Positions 12,495-23,530 of a DNA stretch of 64,000 bases are shown here, in pieces. The position numbers and the translations under genes are program-made. Positions within the stretch are counted from its first letter, which is position 1, and each line of letters begins with the position of its first letter. The notes beneath the pieces are model-generated. The model saw only the letters and a program-made list of their open reading frames with translations. It had not been told where the DNA came from and ran no database searches. Origin of the DNA: Deroplatys truncata (taxonomy: Eukaryota; Arthropoda; Insecta; Mantodea; Mantidae); assembly GCA_030765065.1 (NCBI GenBank), contig CM060990.1:6628001-6692000 (forward strand), read 5' to 3'.

Positions 12495-13310
12495 TCTGCC
12501 TAGTAGGTTGAAGTATTGTATCGAACCCAAATGTTCAATGTCGAGATTACACCATTTTGAGGCCCAAGAATAAAAAAAAAGGTCATTTTTAGGTAAAGGT
12601 CTGTATGTGTGAACATCATAACTCAAAAACAAACTGTTAGATAAATATCAAATTTGGTATTTAAGTTCAGTATTATCTAAAGATGCGACACAAAGATTTT
12701 CAAGAAAATCCCCCCCATGCTGAACTATCATTTACATGGAAATTTTTTATTTTCTTAAAAATGGCTAACAATGTTGGAGTAAAATACTATATATTTAGGA
12801 TATTTACATGAAAGATAAATGTATTTTTTTAATATTCTGGGAATAGCCTATGAAGACCTTTTCATTTGAAAGGAATTTGGTATAATTTTGTATAAATGGC
12901 AAACCATGAGATAGATGAAAACTTATTATACAAAAAATGTATATCTCTGTAAAAACACAATTTATTGAAAATAACTTATATTTGTGGCAACAGTCATCTG
13001 ATATATCCATTTTTATTGGTTTGAAATGTTCAATACTTCTGTCATTCTTTGAATTGCTGTCATTATTCAGTTGTTTCTCATGATGTTATGGTAAGAGTAT
13101 GGAATTTTAAGATCAGCACTTAGCGAACCACTTTTAAACTTTTGACTGACTTAAGTTTCTTGTACCTGCGATGAAATGTATAATGAAGCTATTTCTGCAA
13201 ATGTTTACCTCAATTAACATGAACATGGAAGAATAAGCTTTCATAACAATACAAAAATAAACAATACATGGTAGAGAAAGTCATGTGAGTATAACACATC
13301 ACATTCCTTT
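12495..13310 (+). repeat. dispersed ~0.85-kb repeat family, copy 1
   Basis: Shares an ordered series of blocks with copies at 22.7, 25.6, 30.2 (minus), 33.2 and 44.5 kb. The blocks are a head (gtattgtatcgaacccaaa), a cataactcaaaaacaaactg block, a gattttcaagaaaatccccc block, an aaaatggctaacaatg block and the tail gagaaagtcatgtgagtata. It has no coding capacity. Termini and class are undetermined. Confidence 0.75.
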
Positions 13311-13990
13311 TAAATTAATAGGAAAATTAAAATAATTTAAACATATTTTACAACTTCAAAGCATTATAGTTCTGTATGTTCTATGTATAAAACTGCACAA
13401 CATATAATTTTCCTTACTTTCAGGGAATGTGCTACGAAAATTTTGTACATATATTTTGAATACCTTTTGAGATATTGCTATCTAATGCATGCATATGTGA
13501 AAATAATTTGTGCAGAGTAAAACTTGCACATTCTAATTGCTCTTAGAGTCTCTAAACTTAAGCTTTTCTAAAATGGTGGTTTTGAAGTGATGTAGGTATA
13601 ATTGTTTAGATATTAAAGGATTATTTTAGACAATTTGTTTTTCATTTTTCACAATTTTCATAGTTTGTTTCACTACCCTCTGCCAATAAACTTACATTAC
13701 TTGATATTACAAAAGCTTCATTTTGAAACATGATGGAATTTTACCTCCTCCAACCATTAATTTGAGGATATTTCATTTTTATGTTTAAATACAAGCATTG
13801 GTTTGTATTAAAAAGTGCATATGTCTAGCTTAATGTCATCATCCCCCCTTTCTTAAGTTTGTTCTTAGAAAAGCCCAAATCTTATTGCTTTTCAGAAGAA
13901 TAGTTCATGTAATGCACAGTTTTTAAATAACAATACAGTTCACATACATTATACTGAATGTTTGTTTTATGACCTGGCCCAGATTGCATG
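13311..13990. other. A+T-rich stretch, nothing recognised
   Basis: No supportable feature. Confidence 0.35.
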
Positions 13991-13992
13991 TA

Positions 13993-15322
13993 TGAGGTGT
14001 GATCAAAAAGTTTCCGGAATGATGTAATAAATATTACACAGCAGTTTGTTTTGTCTAATCTGCACTGTCACCCTCAAATAGTCTCCTTGGGAGTTGATAC
14101 ACTTGTCCCAGTGCTTCTGCCACTGCTGGAAGCACCTCTGGAAGTTCTCTTCTTTCAACATGTTCAGAGCCTTCTGCGATTCGCGATAGATGACATCAAT
14201 GTCCTCAAAAGGGTGTCGTCGGAGCCACATTTTAAGTCGCGGGAAAAGAAAAAAGTCCGCTGGTGCCTAATCTGGAGAACAGGCGGGATGGGGAACAGTA
14301 TTCATCCTATTTTTATCCAAAAATTGGCGAACAGAAAGGGCTTTGTGCGCGGGCGCATTGTCATAATGCAGGAACCAGTCACCACTCCTCCATTTCTCCG
14401 GCCGTTTGCATCGCACATTCTCCCTTAATCTTTGCAGCACTTGTTTGTAGAACACTTGATTCACTGTTTGACCCTGTGGCACAAAATCCTTATGTACAAT
14501 GCCTTTAATGTCAAAAAGCACAATCATCATTGTCTTCACTTTGGATCGAACTTGTCTAGCCTTTTTCGGGCGTGGAGATGAAGGACTCTTCCATTGTGAA
14601 GATTGTTGGTTTGTTTCTGTATCGTACCCATAAATCCATGTTTCATCACCAGTAATAATTTTCTCCATAAACTGTGGGTCTTTTGTAGCTGTTCTTTAAG
14701 ATTGTGCAGGCAATCGCATGGCTTTCCTTTAGGTTATTTGAAAGCAGGCGGGGCACGAACTGGGTGGCAATTCTTCCCATGTCCAAATTGTCTTTCAAAG
14801 TGCTTTGAGCACTTCCAAAGGAGAGTCCTAATGAGTCAGAAAGTTCTCTTACTGTAATGCGCCTATCATTTAAGACCATTCCCTCACCTGATTGATATTT
14901 TCATCAGTTTTGCTGGAACAGGGTCACCTTGAACGATCTGCATCTTTAACTGATGTCATACCACTTTTAAATTTTGAAAACCACTCGAATGCTTGAGTTT
15001 TGCCCATACCTTCCTCCCCATAAGCTGTTCTTAACATTTCATAGGCTTCTGTTGCAGTTTTAGCGAGTTTAAAGCAAAATTTGATGTTCGTTCTTTGTTC
15101 TTCGTAATCTGACATTTTTGCTACGCGGAAAACTCGCAGCAAAGGCAAAACACGTATTCACTTCAGAGCGTCTTCCTCGTCACTGCATGGTCACAGGAAG
15201 TCACGTGATCTCTCATTTTTATCGGGAATGAATGCTGCATGTACAGTCTGGGTAAGAGTTAAAGAAATCTCAGTGTCAGCATTGTTGTGAAGCCATTCTG
15301 GAAACTTTTTAATCACACCTCG
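13993..15322 (-). mobile_element. mariner transposon, copy 2
   Basis: A 1330-bp element between TA dinucleotides (13991-13992 and 15323-15324). The terminal repeats are tgaggtgtgatcaaaaagt at the left and, on the other strand, cgaggtgtgattaaaaagt at the right, about 28 bp with few mismatches. The transposase runs on the minus strand. It is the better preserved of the two copies of this family. Confidence 0.93.
14003..15115 (-). pseudogene. mariner transposase (DD34D), degenerate
   Basis: A cut-and-paste transposase of the mariner family. The likely start is the Met of MSDYEEQRTNIKFCFKLAKT at 15115. The N-terminal HTH runs through AYGEEGMGKTQAFEWFSKF. The catalytic domain has DETWIYGY (about 14645), HYDNAPAH, and SPD-stop-APADFFLF near 14260. 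Thirty-four residues separate the second and third Asp, as in mariner DD34D enzymes. Three breaks are visible: a frame change near 14910, another near 14690, and an in-frame TAG between SPD and APADFF. The C-terminus reads QQWQKHWDKCINSQGDYL. All three catalytic Asp remain, but the frame is broken. Confidence 0.92.
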
Positions 15323-15429
15323 TATGTATGCTCCATGTGCTTTTTACTACACAGGGGGAGGGTTCCGTTCTAAAGCCCTCTATGTTGCACACTCGTGAGC
15401 AATAGTAATGAGTACTAAACATTGTTATA

Positions 15430-15860
15430 GGCGGTGTTTATTTGCATTGAGACATTCCTGGCATTCCTCATCACGGTTGTGATTCATGAACAATTAGTCA
15501 CTCTGTATGTAGGGTTTCAAATTTGAAAGTTTATCAGCTGAATGAACAGAGGCTTTTTAAACACCCATTTGCTGTGCAACAGGTCTTAGAAAATTCTTTG
15601 GGGAGCATTCAAATGATACACCAGTTTTGTGAACATTTCCTCTGTTAGAACATGTCCTTTTTGTTCTTAAGTTTAGCATTTAGCAATCCTGTTGTCCTAA
15701 ACTGATTAATCAGACATCTGATAGTATCTCTATTTGGAACGGAATACTAGGAAGTGTCTCCTGAAATTGTCTATATGCCTGTCTACACGATTCGGTTTTT
15801 ACGTGTGTATCCTACATATAAGTTTGTTGTTCAAGTTTGAATTTTTTGGTAGGCATTTCA
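15430..15860 (-). pseudogene. relic of a DUF4817-type helix-turn-helix transposase
   Basis: The minus strand reads MPTKKFKLEQQTYM, a stop, then ESCRQAYRQFQETL, and shifted VPNRDTIRCLINQFRTTG. This fits the DUF4817-like N-terminal HTH found with DDE_3 transposases of insect Tc1/mariner relatives (pattern R..F...FP....P.R.TI..L...F..TGS). It is heavily broken. The catalytic part is not seen and may have been lost where mariner copy 2 starts. This is a different element from the one at 28-30 kb but has the same domain type. Confidence 0.5.
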
Positions 15861-16640
15861 TGGGACTAATAACAAGACAAAAACAACAACAATAAGAAGA
15901 ATACTCCAAAGTAATTCACACACAATACAGATGTTTGAATAAGCTTTCATTTTTGAGATGCACAATGAACAAACTCTAGTCTTTACAGCACGAACAGAAG
16001 GCAGCAACTGACAGTTGACATTCACAGCCAATAAAGCATAACCTTGAGCGGGTCATTCACCACTAGTGGAACATACCGAGGTCAGTATAGTGCAAGCAAA
16101 TCATCCATATGCACAATCGTGGCTGGGTCACACATTGATCACTTGGTATAACTAAAGATTCAAGGTTTTGATAGTAAAATGTTTTTTTTTAGTTCATTTT
16201 ATCTCTCCATTTCTGCCCACTTATAATAAAGTAAAGATAGTAGATATGCACCAGTGGTATGGTAAGATAACACAGATGACCCTGTTGCCTCAAGCATATT
16301 GATGTACCCTCAAGGCTACATTTGAACCCGGCCTTAGAGGTTCCAGGAAAAACAGTACATACATAGTTAAATAGGTGGGGATATAATTATATTTTGTTTG
16401 TTTTTAAACCTACATAATACAGATTTCCCACTCATTAGGTACTTAAACATTTTTCATTTTACACATGTTAGATAAACACAGATATTTCTGCAGTTAAAAA
16501 AGTTCTTATAATAAAATAAGCTTCATTATACACAGATACTATCACTTCTTAAATGTTATTTTGAATTTCATTACATATAACTTTAGTGATGTTATAGCAC
16601 ACATATTTAAAGACACTTTCAAAATAATCCTGGTTATATT
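15861..16640. other. unassigned stretch downstream of the host gene 3' end
   Basis: A+T-rich with no recognised element. It lies beyond the likely 3' UTR of the minus-strand gene. Confidence 0.35.
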
Positions 16641-16648
16641 AACAGATG

Positions 16649-16654
16649 TTTATT
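16649..16654 (-). other. candidate polyadenylation signal of the host gene
   Basis: TTTATT on the plus strand, which is AATAAA on the minus strand, about 250 nt after the stop codon of the last exon. In DNA this A+T-rich such hexamers are common by chance. Confidence 0.3.
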
Positions 16655-16903
16655 AAAAATAGGATGTTTCAAATTCTTTTGTAATATGGTATAATGTGAA
16701 CACGATAAAATTTGACTACACTGAGTACATTACACTGAAAAATAAGCAGCACTTTTGAGCTCACCCTTCTAAAGTCTATGCTCTTGTCATTTTAACACAT
16801 TTTGCTATGTGTAACAAACCTCTTTGGTGCATTTTCTCCATTTACAGTCAGTGCATAGGAACTTAATGTTTATATGGCACATTATGTGATTGAGATTGCA
16901 AAC

Positions 16904-17053
16904 TCAAACAAAGATCTCTTGATCCGATGTCTGAATGCCCGAATCATATGATCCTTGACCAGCATGTTGAGGAACAACAGTAGTAGGTTTCCTTCTTCTG
17001 TTAGTACCTGATGCAGGATAAGTCACATAATGCCGTACAAAACTAGTAGAGCG
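16904..17053 (-). CDS. unrecognised host gene, last coding exon
   Basis: A 49-residue terminal exon with a stop codon at 16906-16904. It is preceded by a good acceptor (polypyrimidine run then tttttttacag). It opens RSTSFVRHYVTYPASG, has a basic patch (NRRRKP) and ends in a Ser/Gln/Asp-rich tail SGIQTSDQEIFV. The last three residues (I-F-V) fit a class II PDZ-binding C-terminus; that is inference from motif only. The exon begins in phase 0 and joins the exon at 21347-21517 without a frame change. It is compositionally unlike the surrounding repeats. I do not recognise the protein. Confidence 0.6.
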   Translation of the reverse strand, partial: RSTSFVRHYVTYPASGTNRRRKPTTVVPQHAGQGSYDSGIQTSDQEIFV

Positions 17054-17848
17054 CTGTAAAAAAAAGTAATGTTTTGTTATATATTACATAAAGGATCTGG
17101 GCACATAATATAACACTCAAAGAATGAATAAATTCCAATTATTATACATTCTGCATACATTCTTTTATTTTATGAAATTGGTAATTTTAGGGGTTCTGAA
17201 TCATTAATTTTGTTTTCTAGGCTTTGAGCAATAATAAAAGTAAGAATAAGAAGAATGATAAGAATATTGTTCATGATATAGTAATGTTACAGTTACTAAT
17301 ACTGACTGATCATCCTTTAATAAAACTCTTGACAAGGTAACGTTTATTTGTCTAAGTTTACTATTTTATGTTCTGCTAGTTTATATTTACAGAATTCTTC
17401 TACAAAAAAGAACACTCTTTGATGCAGAAACGTTTGGTTTCAACTTGCATTTTTTTGAGTTATTTTCCTTAGATATTTGGATAGATTTCTCATACAAATG
17501 CTCGGATAAAATAAAAAGGCATCCTTGGATATATCTGATTTTCATCTTAAAGGGGAACGAAACACAAAAATCATGTTTCTTCCTAAATGAAGATAACATT
17601 GCTTTCTTACTCTGCCACACTGTTATTGCTGAGCAAGTGAAATAATAACCACCTTATACGTCATTGGAGCCAGCTGTGCACTGGAAGCAGTTGGGAGATC
17701 ACAAGTCAGTCATTGCTGAATGTGCAGTAATACATTTTCAAAAATTGTTCTTGTTGGTATTTTAGTACAAGAGTAGTGTACTTTGTGGTGATTGTGTTAC
17801 TGAGTCAGCTTAGTATTATACAAAGAAGGTAATATTGTGAAAAATAAA

Positions 17849-19600
17849 ATGCCTCAATGTTGTGCATGTGGCTGTAATGTGAGAAGGGAAACGCACAAGG
17901 GAACTCATTTTCACGCGTTTCCAAACAGAAACAAATTTCCCAAAAGATGTAGATATGGGTAGAATTTTGCAAAAGAAAAGATTTTTTGCATGGTGCTGGT
18001 GCACATTTATGTTCCTTCCATTTTAAGTACATAGATTATGAACAGACACAGTTATTAAAAAGGCAGCTTATGCCAGCTGAAAATTTCAGAGGGCATTTAT
18101 TAAAACCTGGAATTATTCTTACTATATGGGAAAATGAAGACAATTTCCAGATATGAAGTTCTAGTAAGACAATTGATCCTTCACCATCTTCATCCAAGAG
18201 CAAACGACAAAGAACAGAATGATATGAGGCTAGTCGTAAAAGCATAGTTTCTGAGCCATGCGATAGTGTTACTTGCAATAAGACTGACAATGAAGGTGAT
18301 GAAAAAACCAAAACTTCAGAAGTACAATGTGAACTAGGTACTGAAATAATAAGGAAATATATATTGTTGGAACCTGAAAAATGTACTAAACAAGCAATGA
18401 TGAATAAGACGAGGATAAGCAGAAGAAAAGTCCCTACGAACCTGATACAAGTGATAACGAGGAAAAACAAGAGGAGACTTACACTTTCATTGTGTTGCTT
18501 GGACAACAAGGTATGCATTTTATGTAGAAATGAAGTCAAAACAATTTCTCATTACATTAAAGGGACAATGCTGTGTGTTATTGCGGTAATACATTCACAT
18601 GGAACTCACAAAATTTAACAGGAAAGAAACCGGAATGAAAAGCTTATAGCAACTTCTTTATTATTATAGGGCATATGGTTTCAGCAATTTAAGTCGTCCT
18701 GCAAATTACTGGGTTTGGCAACATACATTCGATAAATCTATTCGAAACATGGCAGCACCGGTTGTTAGAGCATTTTGGGTCCAAGAAAGAAAAAATGCCT
18801 TGAATTCATTAAAAGGTTGTGGTATACCTATATGGCTGGCAGGGAATGGGCAGTATGGCTCCCCAGGATTTACTGCCAAATATTTAGTCTATTTTGTCAT
18901 GGATTTAAATTCTCGCAAAAATTATTGATTTTGAATTTGTTTAAAGACGTATGGTAAAAGGTGATTTGGGAAAGGCTGCTTGTGACATAATGGCTAGGCT
19001 GGCAAAACAGGAAATGTGTGGAGTAGAAGTTTTTTCTCCAGCAGACATAAAGGTGTAAGATATCTGTTAAACATTCAGAATCTGGAAGTAGAGCATGAAT
19101 TTGAGGTATGGCATTTGTCTAAAAGTCTAATGAAAAAAATTAAAATGGTAGAAAAAAATACCTAGAGCTGATAGCATGGAAAGCCAGTATAAATAAACAT
19201 TTATGGTGTGCTGTGGAAAACTGCAATGAGAACGGTACCATATTAATTGAAAAATCCAATCAGTTCTTCATCCTATAAAAATGAACATAAATGGCTAGAA
19301 AACAGTGAATGGAAACCTTGTGAAAATGATGAATTGTTGGAAAAAGGCCAAAGAAATAAATTATGGATTAAAGGCAAATCAAACACCTATCATGCTCTGA
19401 AGAAAATTATTTTGGATTGCACATTGTCAAAAGATTTAGCTCATATTCGATACATTATATACATACTGGCAGTTTAGAAAGCTATCACAGTTTTTGTCTC
19501 AGATATGCTCCGAAAATAATACATTTTTTATACAATGGCCTTCAACTTAGATCTAGCAATGCTAGATTACAATTTCAATGTAAATAAAAGAAAAAGGACT
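17849..19600 (+). pseudogene. Kolobok-like THAP transposase, degenerate
   Basis: The start reads MPQCCACGCNVRRETHKGTH and then FHAFPN, the beginning of a THAP (C2CH) zinc finger that binds transposon ends. Farther on, broken frames give GQYGSPGFTAKYLVYFVMDL (about 18850), where an aspartate normally starts the DGQYxSPG motif of this family. Next come KGDLGKAACDIM, HEFEVWHLSKSLMKKI (about 19100), LWCAVENCNENG and KWLENSEWKPCENDELL (19270-19330). The segment from 19370 reads KGKSNTYHALKKIILD and, after a frame change, TGSLESYHSFCLRYAPK (about 19480). This order matches THAP-bearing Kolobok-type transposases. Many stops and shifts make it inactive. Confidence 0.72.
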
Positions 19601-19924
19601 TGTCAAAACTCAGTACTGCAAAGCATCTGGGTCTTGAATCATCAAAAATAAATATGAGAAATCTAACAATGAATGCAAACTGCTGATAGTGCGTGAAATA
19701 AAAAAATCTATGCGCACACATTGTGTGGATCCATTACCAGACCCAGCAATTGATCTGTCACAACTGAAAAATATAGCTCCCATGCTTTGACCTCCATTAG
19801 AGTTACTACGATTGAAGCACTTCTCACATTTTCAGTCAACATAAGGAGGTTCGTCACAGACACGCTATAAAATTTTAAATAATAATAATAATAAATGGTT
19901 GAATTTAAAGCTTACTATTTTTAA

Positions 19925-20340
19925 TTGCTATGTTTATTAGTGAAGCTTAAAGCCTACATATACTTTGCTGGGTTCTGGAAAAGCATTTCTAATACTAAGC
20001 ATTATACATGATGGTATGACAATTCTTCTGTATCCAATAGCAGTCCATGAATTAATCCAGTAAACTGTTTGTAACAGGAATATCACCAGGTCTTATTAGC
20101 AGGATTGTAGGCGGTGAGTAATTTCTTCTTAGCTTGACTTTTTGCCTCACAATATTCACGATCTAGAACTAATTTGTGAAAATTAGGATGCTTTGTGATA
20201 CAGACAAAATCACCCTTCACCAATTTTGTGTTTTCATAGTCTGAGCAATACACCCTTTCCTCGTCATTATCCATCAGTTTACATTCCTTACACTTACACA
20301 AATGGATGGAACCAGCACGTTTTCGGTGTGCACACTGTGT
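19925..20340 (-). pseudogene. P2X7-C-terminal-like zinc domain protein, relic
   Basis: On the minus strand the reading RKRAGSIHLCKCKECKLM leads into YCSDYENTK, GDFVCITKHPNFHKLVLD and YNPANKTW. A stop follows, then YSCYKQFT and, one frame over, AIGYRRIVIPSCIMLSIRNA followed by FPEPSKVYVGF. The order CxCxxCxxM...CCxE...CITxHPxF...YRxYRxxxxW...GxxxRVxIPSC...IRxxFP fits the cysteine-rich cytoplasmic ballast domain of P2X7 receptors. That domain also occurs in many stand-alone invertebrate proteins, some linked to transposons. There is no channel domain. One stop and one frameshift are visible. Confidence 0.65.
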
Positions 20341-20395
20341 TGGAATTGCTTCAGAATGGTGTAAATCTTTAGAAATATGTTTGTGTGTTTTTTTT

Positions 20396-20548
20396 TCAGT
20401 TTCTTTCTTTCTTTCGTTTGTTCGTTCGTTCGTTCATTCGTTCCTCCCTTCCCTTCCCATCCCATCCCTCCCTTCCTGCCTTCTTTTCCTTCCTTCCTTC
20501 CTTCCTTCCTTCCTTCCTTCCTTCCTTCCTTCCTTCCTTCCTTCCTTT
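20396..20548. repeat. TTTC / TTCG / CTTC compound microsatellite
   Basis: Successive runs of CTTT, GTTC and a long CTTC tract. Frames translated from it as FLPSFLPS are artefacts. Confidence 0.95.
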
Positions 20549-21346
20549 CTTTCTCTCACCATAAGAATTTTTGTTACATATTCATGGTTTGAACTGTTTA
20601 ATTTAGAACTTTGATATCATCCATAAATATAAATATATATATAATATGTATACCATTTATCATCATCCAAGTAGGTAATACAACTTATCTGCTGTACCTG
20701 GCTTTAGAAATGTTACGACCTTTTGCTTTAGAACTTAGTTTGATATTATCTGGTATTTTGGATTTGCATGGTTTATATTAAAGAAACCCTACTGTAATGG
20801 CCATCTCTGATGGCAGATATAGTGAGGTTAGATTTTGGTGCTAAAATCAACATTATTTTCTAAAGATATTTGGTCCAGGGCAGTGTAAAGCATATGTAAG
20901 CAGATATGAGCAATTTATCATCAGTTAATTGTTCTTATAACTTTTACATTTTTTCCGACTTTTAAAAATTAACTGCATGTATCAATTTTATTTAACCCTT
21001 TTAATATTAAGATTATTGATGAACTGACATGGCAGTATTTTAACATGAATAAATCAACATTTAATGTAATTTATATACATAATAAGATGTAGTTTAGTTG
21101 CAGGCTTTCTTTCATTATAACCATTAGCAACTCTTGCCCCAATTTTAATATGCCAGTTATGCGCATGCTTACTGTAGGTACTTGTTTCCTTTTCCAAAAC
21201 TCTATTCACAGAAATTAGAAATCTCACACTGAATTTCACTATTTTTAAATGAGTTGAAAGTGCAATTTAAATTTGGTACTATAAAATTTGTTTCTGAAAC
21301 ATTTATACATTATTAAAACCATAGAACATTTAAATATAAAGAATAC
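20549..21346. other. intronic A+T-rich stretch
   Basis: No feature beyond short TA-rich tracts. Confidence 0.4.
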
Positions 21347-21517
21347 CTTTGTGGAGGACTGTGTTCCTTGTGCTTCATTAATAGGAGACTCATCAGGGGA
21401 TGATTCACCACTCTCAGGGCTGCTGCTCCATTCCATATCTTCTTTAAGCTCTTCGATTGTATCTTCCATTGCAAACAACTGTGTGAACAGTATCCTATTC
21501 TGTTCCATTAGTATCAC
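21347..21517 (-). CDS. unrecognised host gene, penultimate coding exon
   Basis: A 57-codon exon bounded by an acceptor (ttttgtaatacag) and a donor (AAG|gtattc), phase 0 at both ends. It reads VILMEQNRILFTQLFAMEDT, then IEELKEDMEW, which looks like a short amphipathic or coiled helix. An acidic, Ser/Pro-rich linker (SSPESGESSPDESP) follows and the exon ends SSTK, joining to RSTSF of the last exon. The LxxQLxxxxxxIxxLK spacing is loosely like the helix in FAM89/LURAP proteins, but I would not name it on that. Upstream exons are not identified and may lie beyond 21.5 kb or outside the window. Confidence 0.6.
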
Positions 21518-22640
21518 CTGTATTACAAAATTATTATTTAATTTTACTATCTCATAAATTGAGGATAAATATGGCATGGAAAAATATGAAATTCACATCC
21601 TCAGTATATGGAAAATGCAATGATATTTCCTTTCAAAAGTATTAATTGACTCAAATGAAGCTGTGACTATATATCTGTTCATATATACATTTAAACTCTG
21701 TTAATGGTAACTATACATTTCCTGCAGCACATTGTAAGAAAGTTGTTAGAAAAATACATTAATATACCCAAATTTACAGAATTGCATTCAGACTGTACTA
21801 TCAACAAGAATGGTTTTGTACAGTAAAAGCAACTGTGCTTTTATGACAATGAAGGTATGACTCAATGGTACCAAAATATTTTAAGTTTTAGTTTTTGAAA
21901 TTTCTTCTTAGATGAAAATAAAATTTCTATACAGTTTCTCCTCCTCCTTTCGAGGATTTACACCCCAAAGGACTTACAAGTCAATGCCCACACAGTTTCA
22001 AGCAGTATAGTTTACATCTCCCTTTAGTGCTGTTTTCTAACTAGTACAAAAACATGTAGAGCCATTCCAAGTTCTGTATAAGATAATGCTGCTCAGTTTT
22101 AATTATGTACCTATTTACTCAGTTTTTCTCATTTATGCTAAATGTTGTATTAGAAGGCAGACTGTGTATCAAAATGTATTTACTTTAAGATTGTATTTTA
22201 TTTATCCATTATAACAAAAATAAATTAAGACCATAAGATCTCTTCCAATACACCGAGCAGTAATAATAATGTAACAACTCCTATGAAGCAGTAAGTTTTT
22301 AGGAAATTGTATTGCTTAAACTAAGATATTTCAAACAATTTTTTTTATTGTAGAATGGTTTTGCAAAGTACTCAAGTAAGAAAGGATGGTTACTTAAGTT
22401 TTCCTTAACATTTAATTAATTTTCCTTAGATTTGAAGTTGAAGGACCAGTAGACCATGGAGGAATTTGAGTGACTGCATGAAAAACGTGGAATATAAGAT
22501 ATTTCTAATTAAGTGCAAAAATCACATGAGTTGATTTTTTCCTACTTATACTGAAATTACACATACACATTACCAAAAATATGCACATATAGGCATGAAC
22601 ATGAATGCACAAACACATGTAAAAAGCCCCTGTTAATAAC
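21518..22640. other. probable intron, nothing recognised
   Basis: A+T-rich DNA upstream of the exon at 21347. No further exon was recognised here. Confidence 0.35.
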
Positions 22641-22671
22641 AATAATAATAATAATATTAATAATAATAAAT
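22640..22671. repeat. (AAT)n microsatellite
   Basis: An imperfect AAT trinucleotide run. Confidence 0.9.
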
Positions 22672-22679
22672 ATACTTTC

Positions 22680-23530
22680 TCTTCTACGTATAGAAAGTAG
22701 GGGAAGTATTGCATTCCACCCAAGAATTTGGTATGGAGATTTCACCGGAAATACATGTTTTGAGGCCCCTCGAATAAAAAAACATTTTTTAGAAAAATGA
22801 CTGTGTGTATGTCTGTGAACAGCATAATTAAAAAACGAAAAGTCGGATAAATGCCAATCTTGGTATTTAGGTTCAGTATCTCAAAGATGCGAGACGAAGT
22901 TTTTCAAGAAAATCCCCCATCCCAGACTACCCTTTACATGGAACATTTTTCGAAAAGTTTGATTTTTCTCAAAAATGGCTCTAACGATTTTGATTAAAAT
23001 ATCATATGTTTTAGATACTTTCATGGCAAATGAACTGTATATCTTGAATTTTCTGGGGATGTCCACAAAAGTCGTCTTCATTCTGAATGAATTTTGCATA
23101 ACTGGTAAACCGTAAGAGATAGACAAGGTTTTACTGCACAAAAAATGTAGAGCTCGTCAAAACAAACAATTTATATCATATAATTTTTTTCTTGTCGAGT
23201 GAACCATTTCCGAGATATTCCTTGTTATATGTTGGAATTTTCCAATACTCATACTTTTTCTCAAGTGGGAATTCGTTATTCCTTTTTTTATATAAATATG
23301 TTCTGGAAATACAAAGAGAATGGAATGCTCCACATAGCAACCAGCTCTTAAAAGATTTGACTATCGCTTAAAGCCTACCATACTCCCCTTGCACCTCCAA
23401 GAAAATTAGCAATAAGATAGTTTCTGCAAATTTTTATATCGATTAACATGAAGTCGATGGAGAAAAAGCGTTTGTAAAAATAGTTTGTGCAAGAGTAGAG
23501 AAAGTCATGTGAGTGTAATACATCAGATCT
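22680..23530 (+). repeat. dispersed ~0.85-kb repeat family, copy 2 (most complete)
   Basis: Runs from ctacgtatagaaagtagggg through ttcaccggaaatacatgttt, the tgtctgtgaacagcataatt block, ttcaagaaaatcccccatcc, aaaatggctctaacgatttt, tggtaaaccgtaagagatag and atacaaagagaatggaatgc to gagaaagtcatgtgagtgta. I used it as the reference for block order. The family has no long reading frame on either strand. Confidence 0.8.

Larger units (their letters stand above)
17547..20340 (+). mobile_element. THAP/Kolobok-type DNA transposon relic
   Basis: Contains a degenerate THAP-domain transposase on the plus strand and, convergent to it, a P2X7-C-terminal-like zinc-domain relic on the minus strand. Kolobok elements insert at TTAA, and a TTAA followed by AGGGG lies at 17547-17555, upstream of the THAP start, as a possible 5' terminus. 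The 3' terminus is not resolved; sequence after 20.34 kb turns into TTCG/CTTC microsatellite. Whether both relics belong to one element is inference. Confidence 0.6.
17054..21346 (-). other. intron of the host gene, containing a transposon relic
   Basis: About 4.3 kb between the two exons. It starts with the donor AAG|gtattc and ends with tttttttacag. It carries a THAP/Kolobok-type relic at 17.5-20.3 kb and a pyrimidine microsatellite. Confidence 0.55.

Noticed and set aside
20306..20614. 102-codon frame with FLPSFLPS repeats
   Set aside because: Translation of the CTTC microsatellite.
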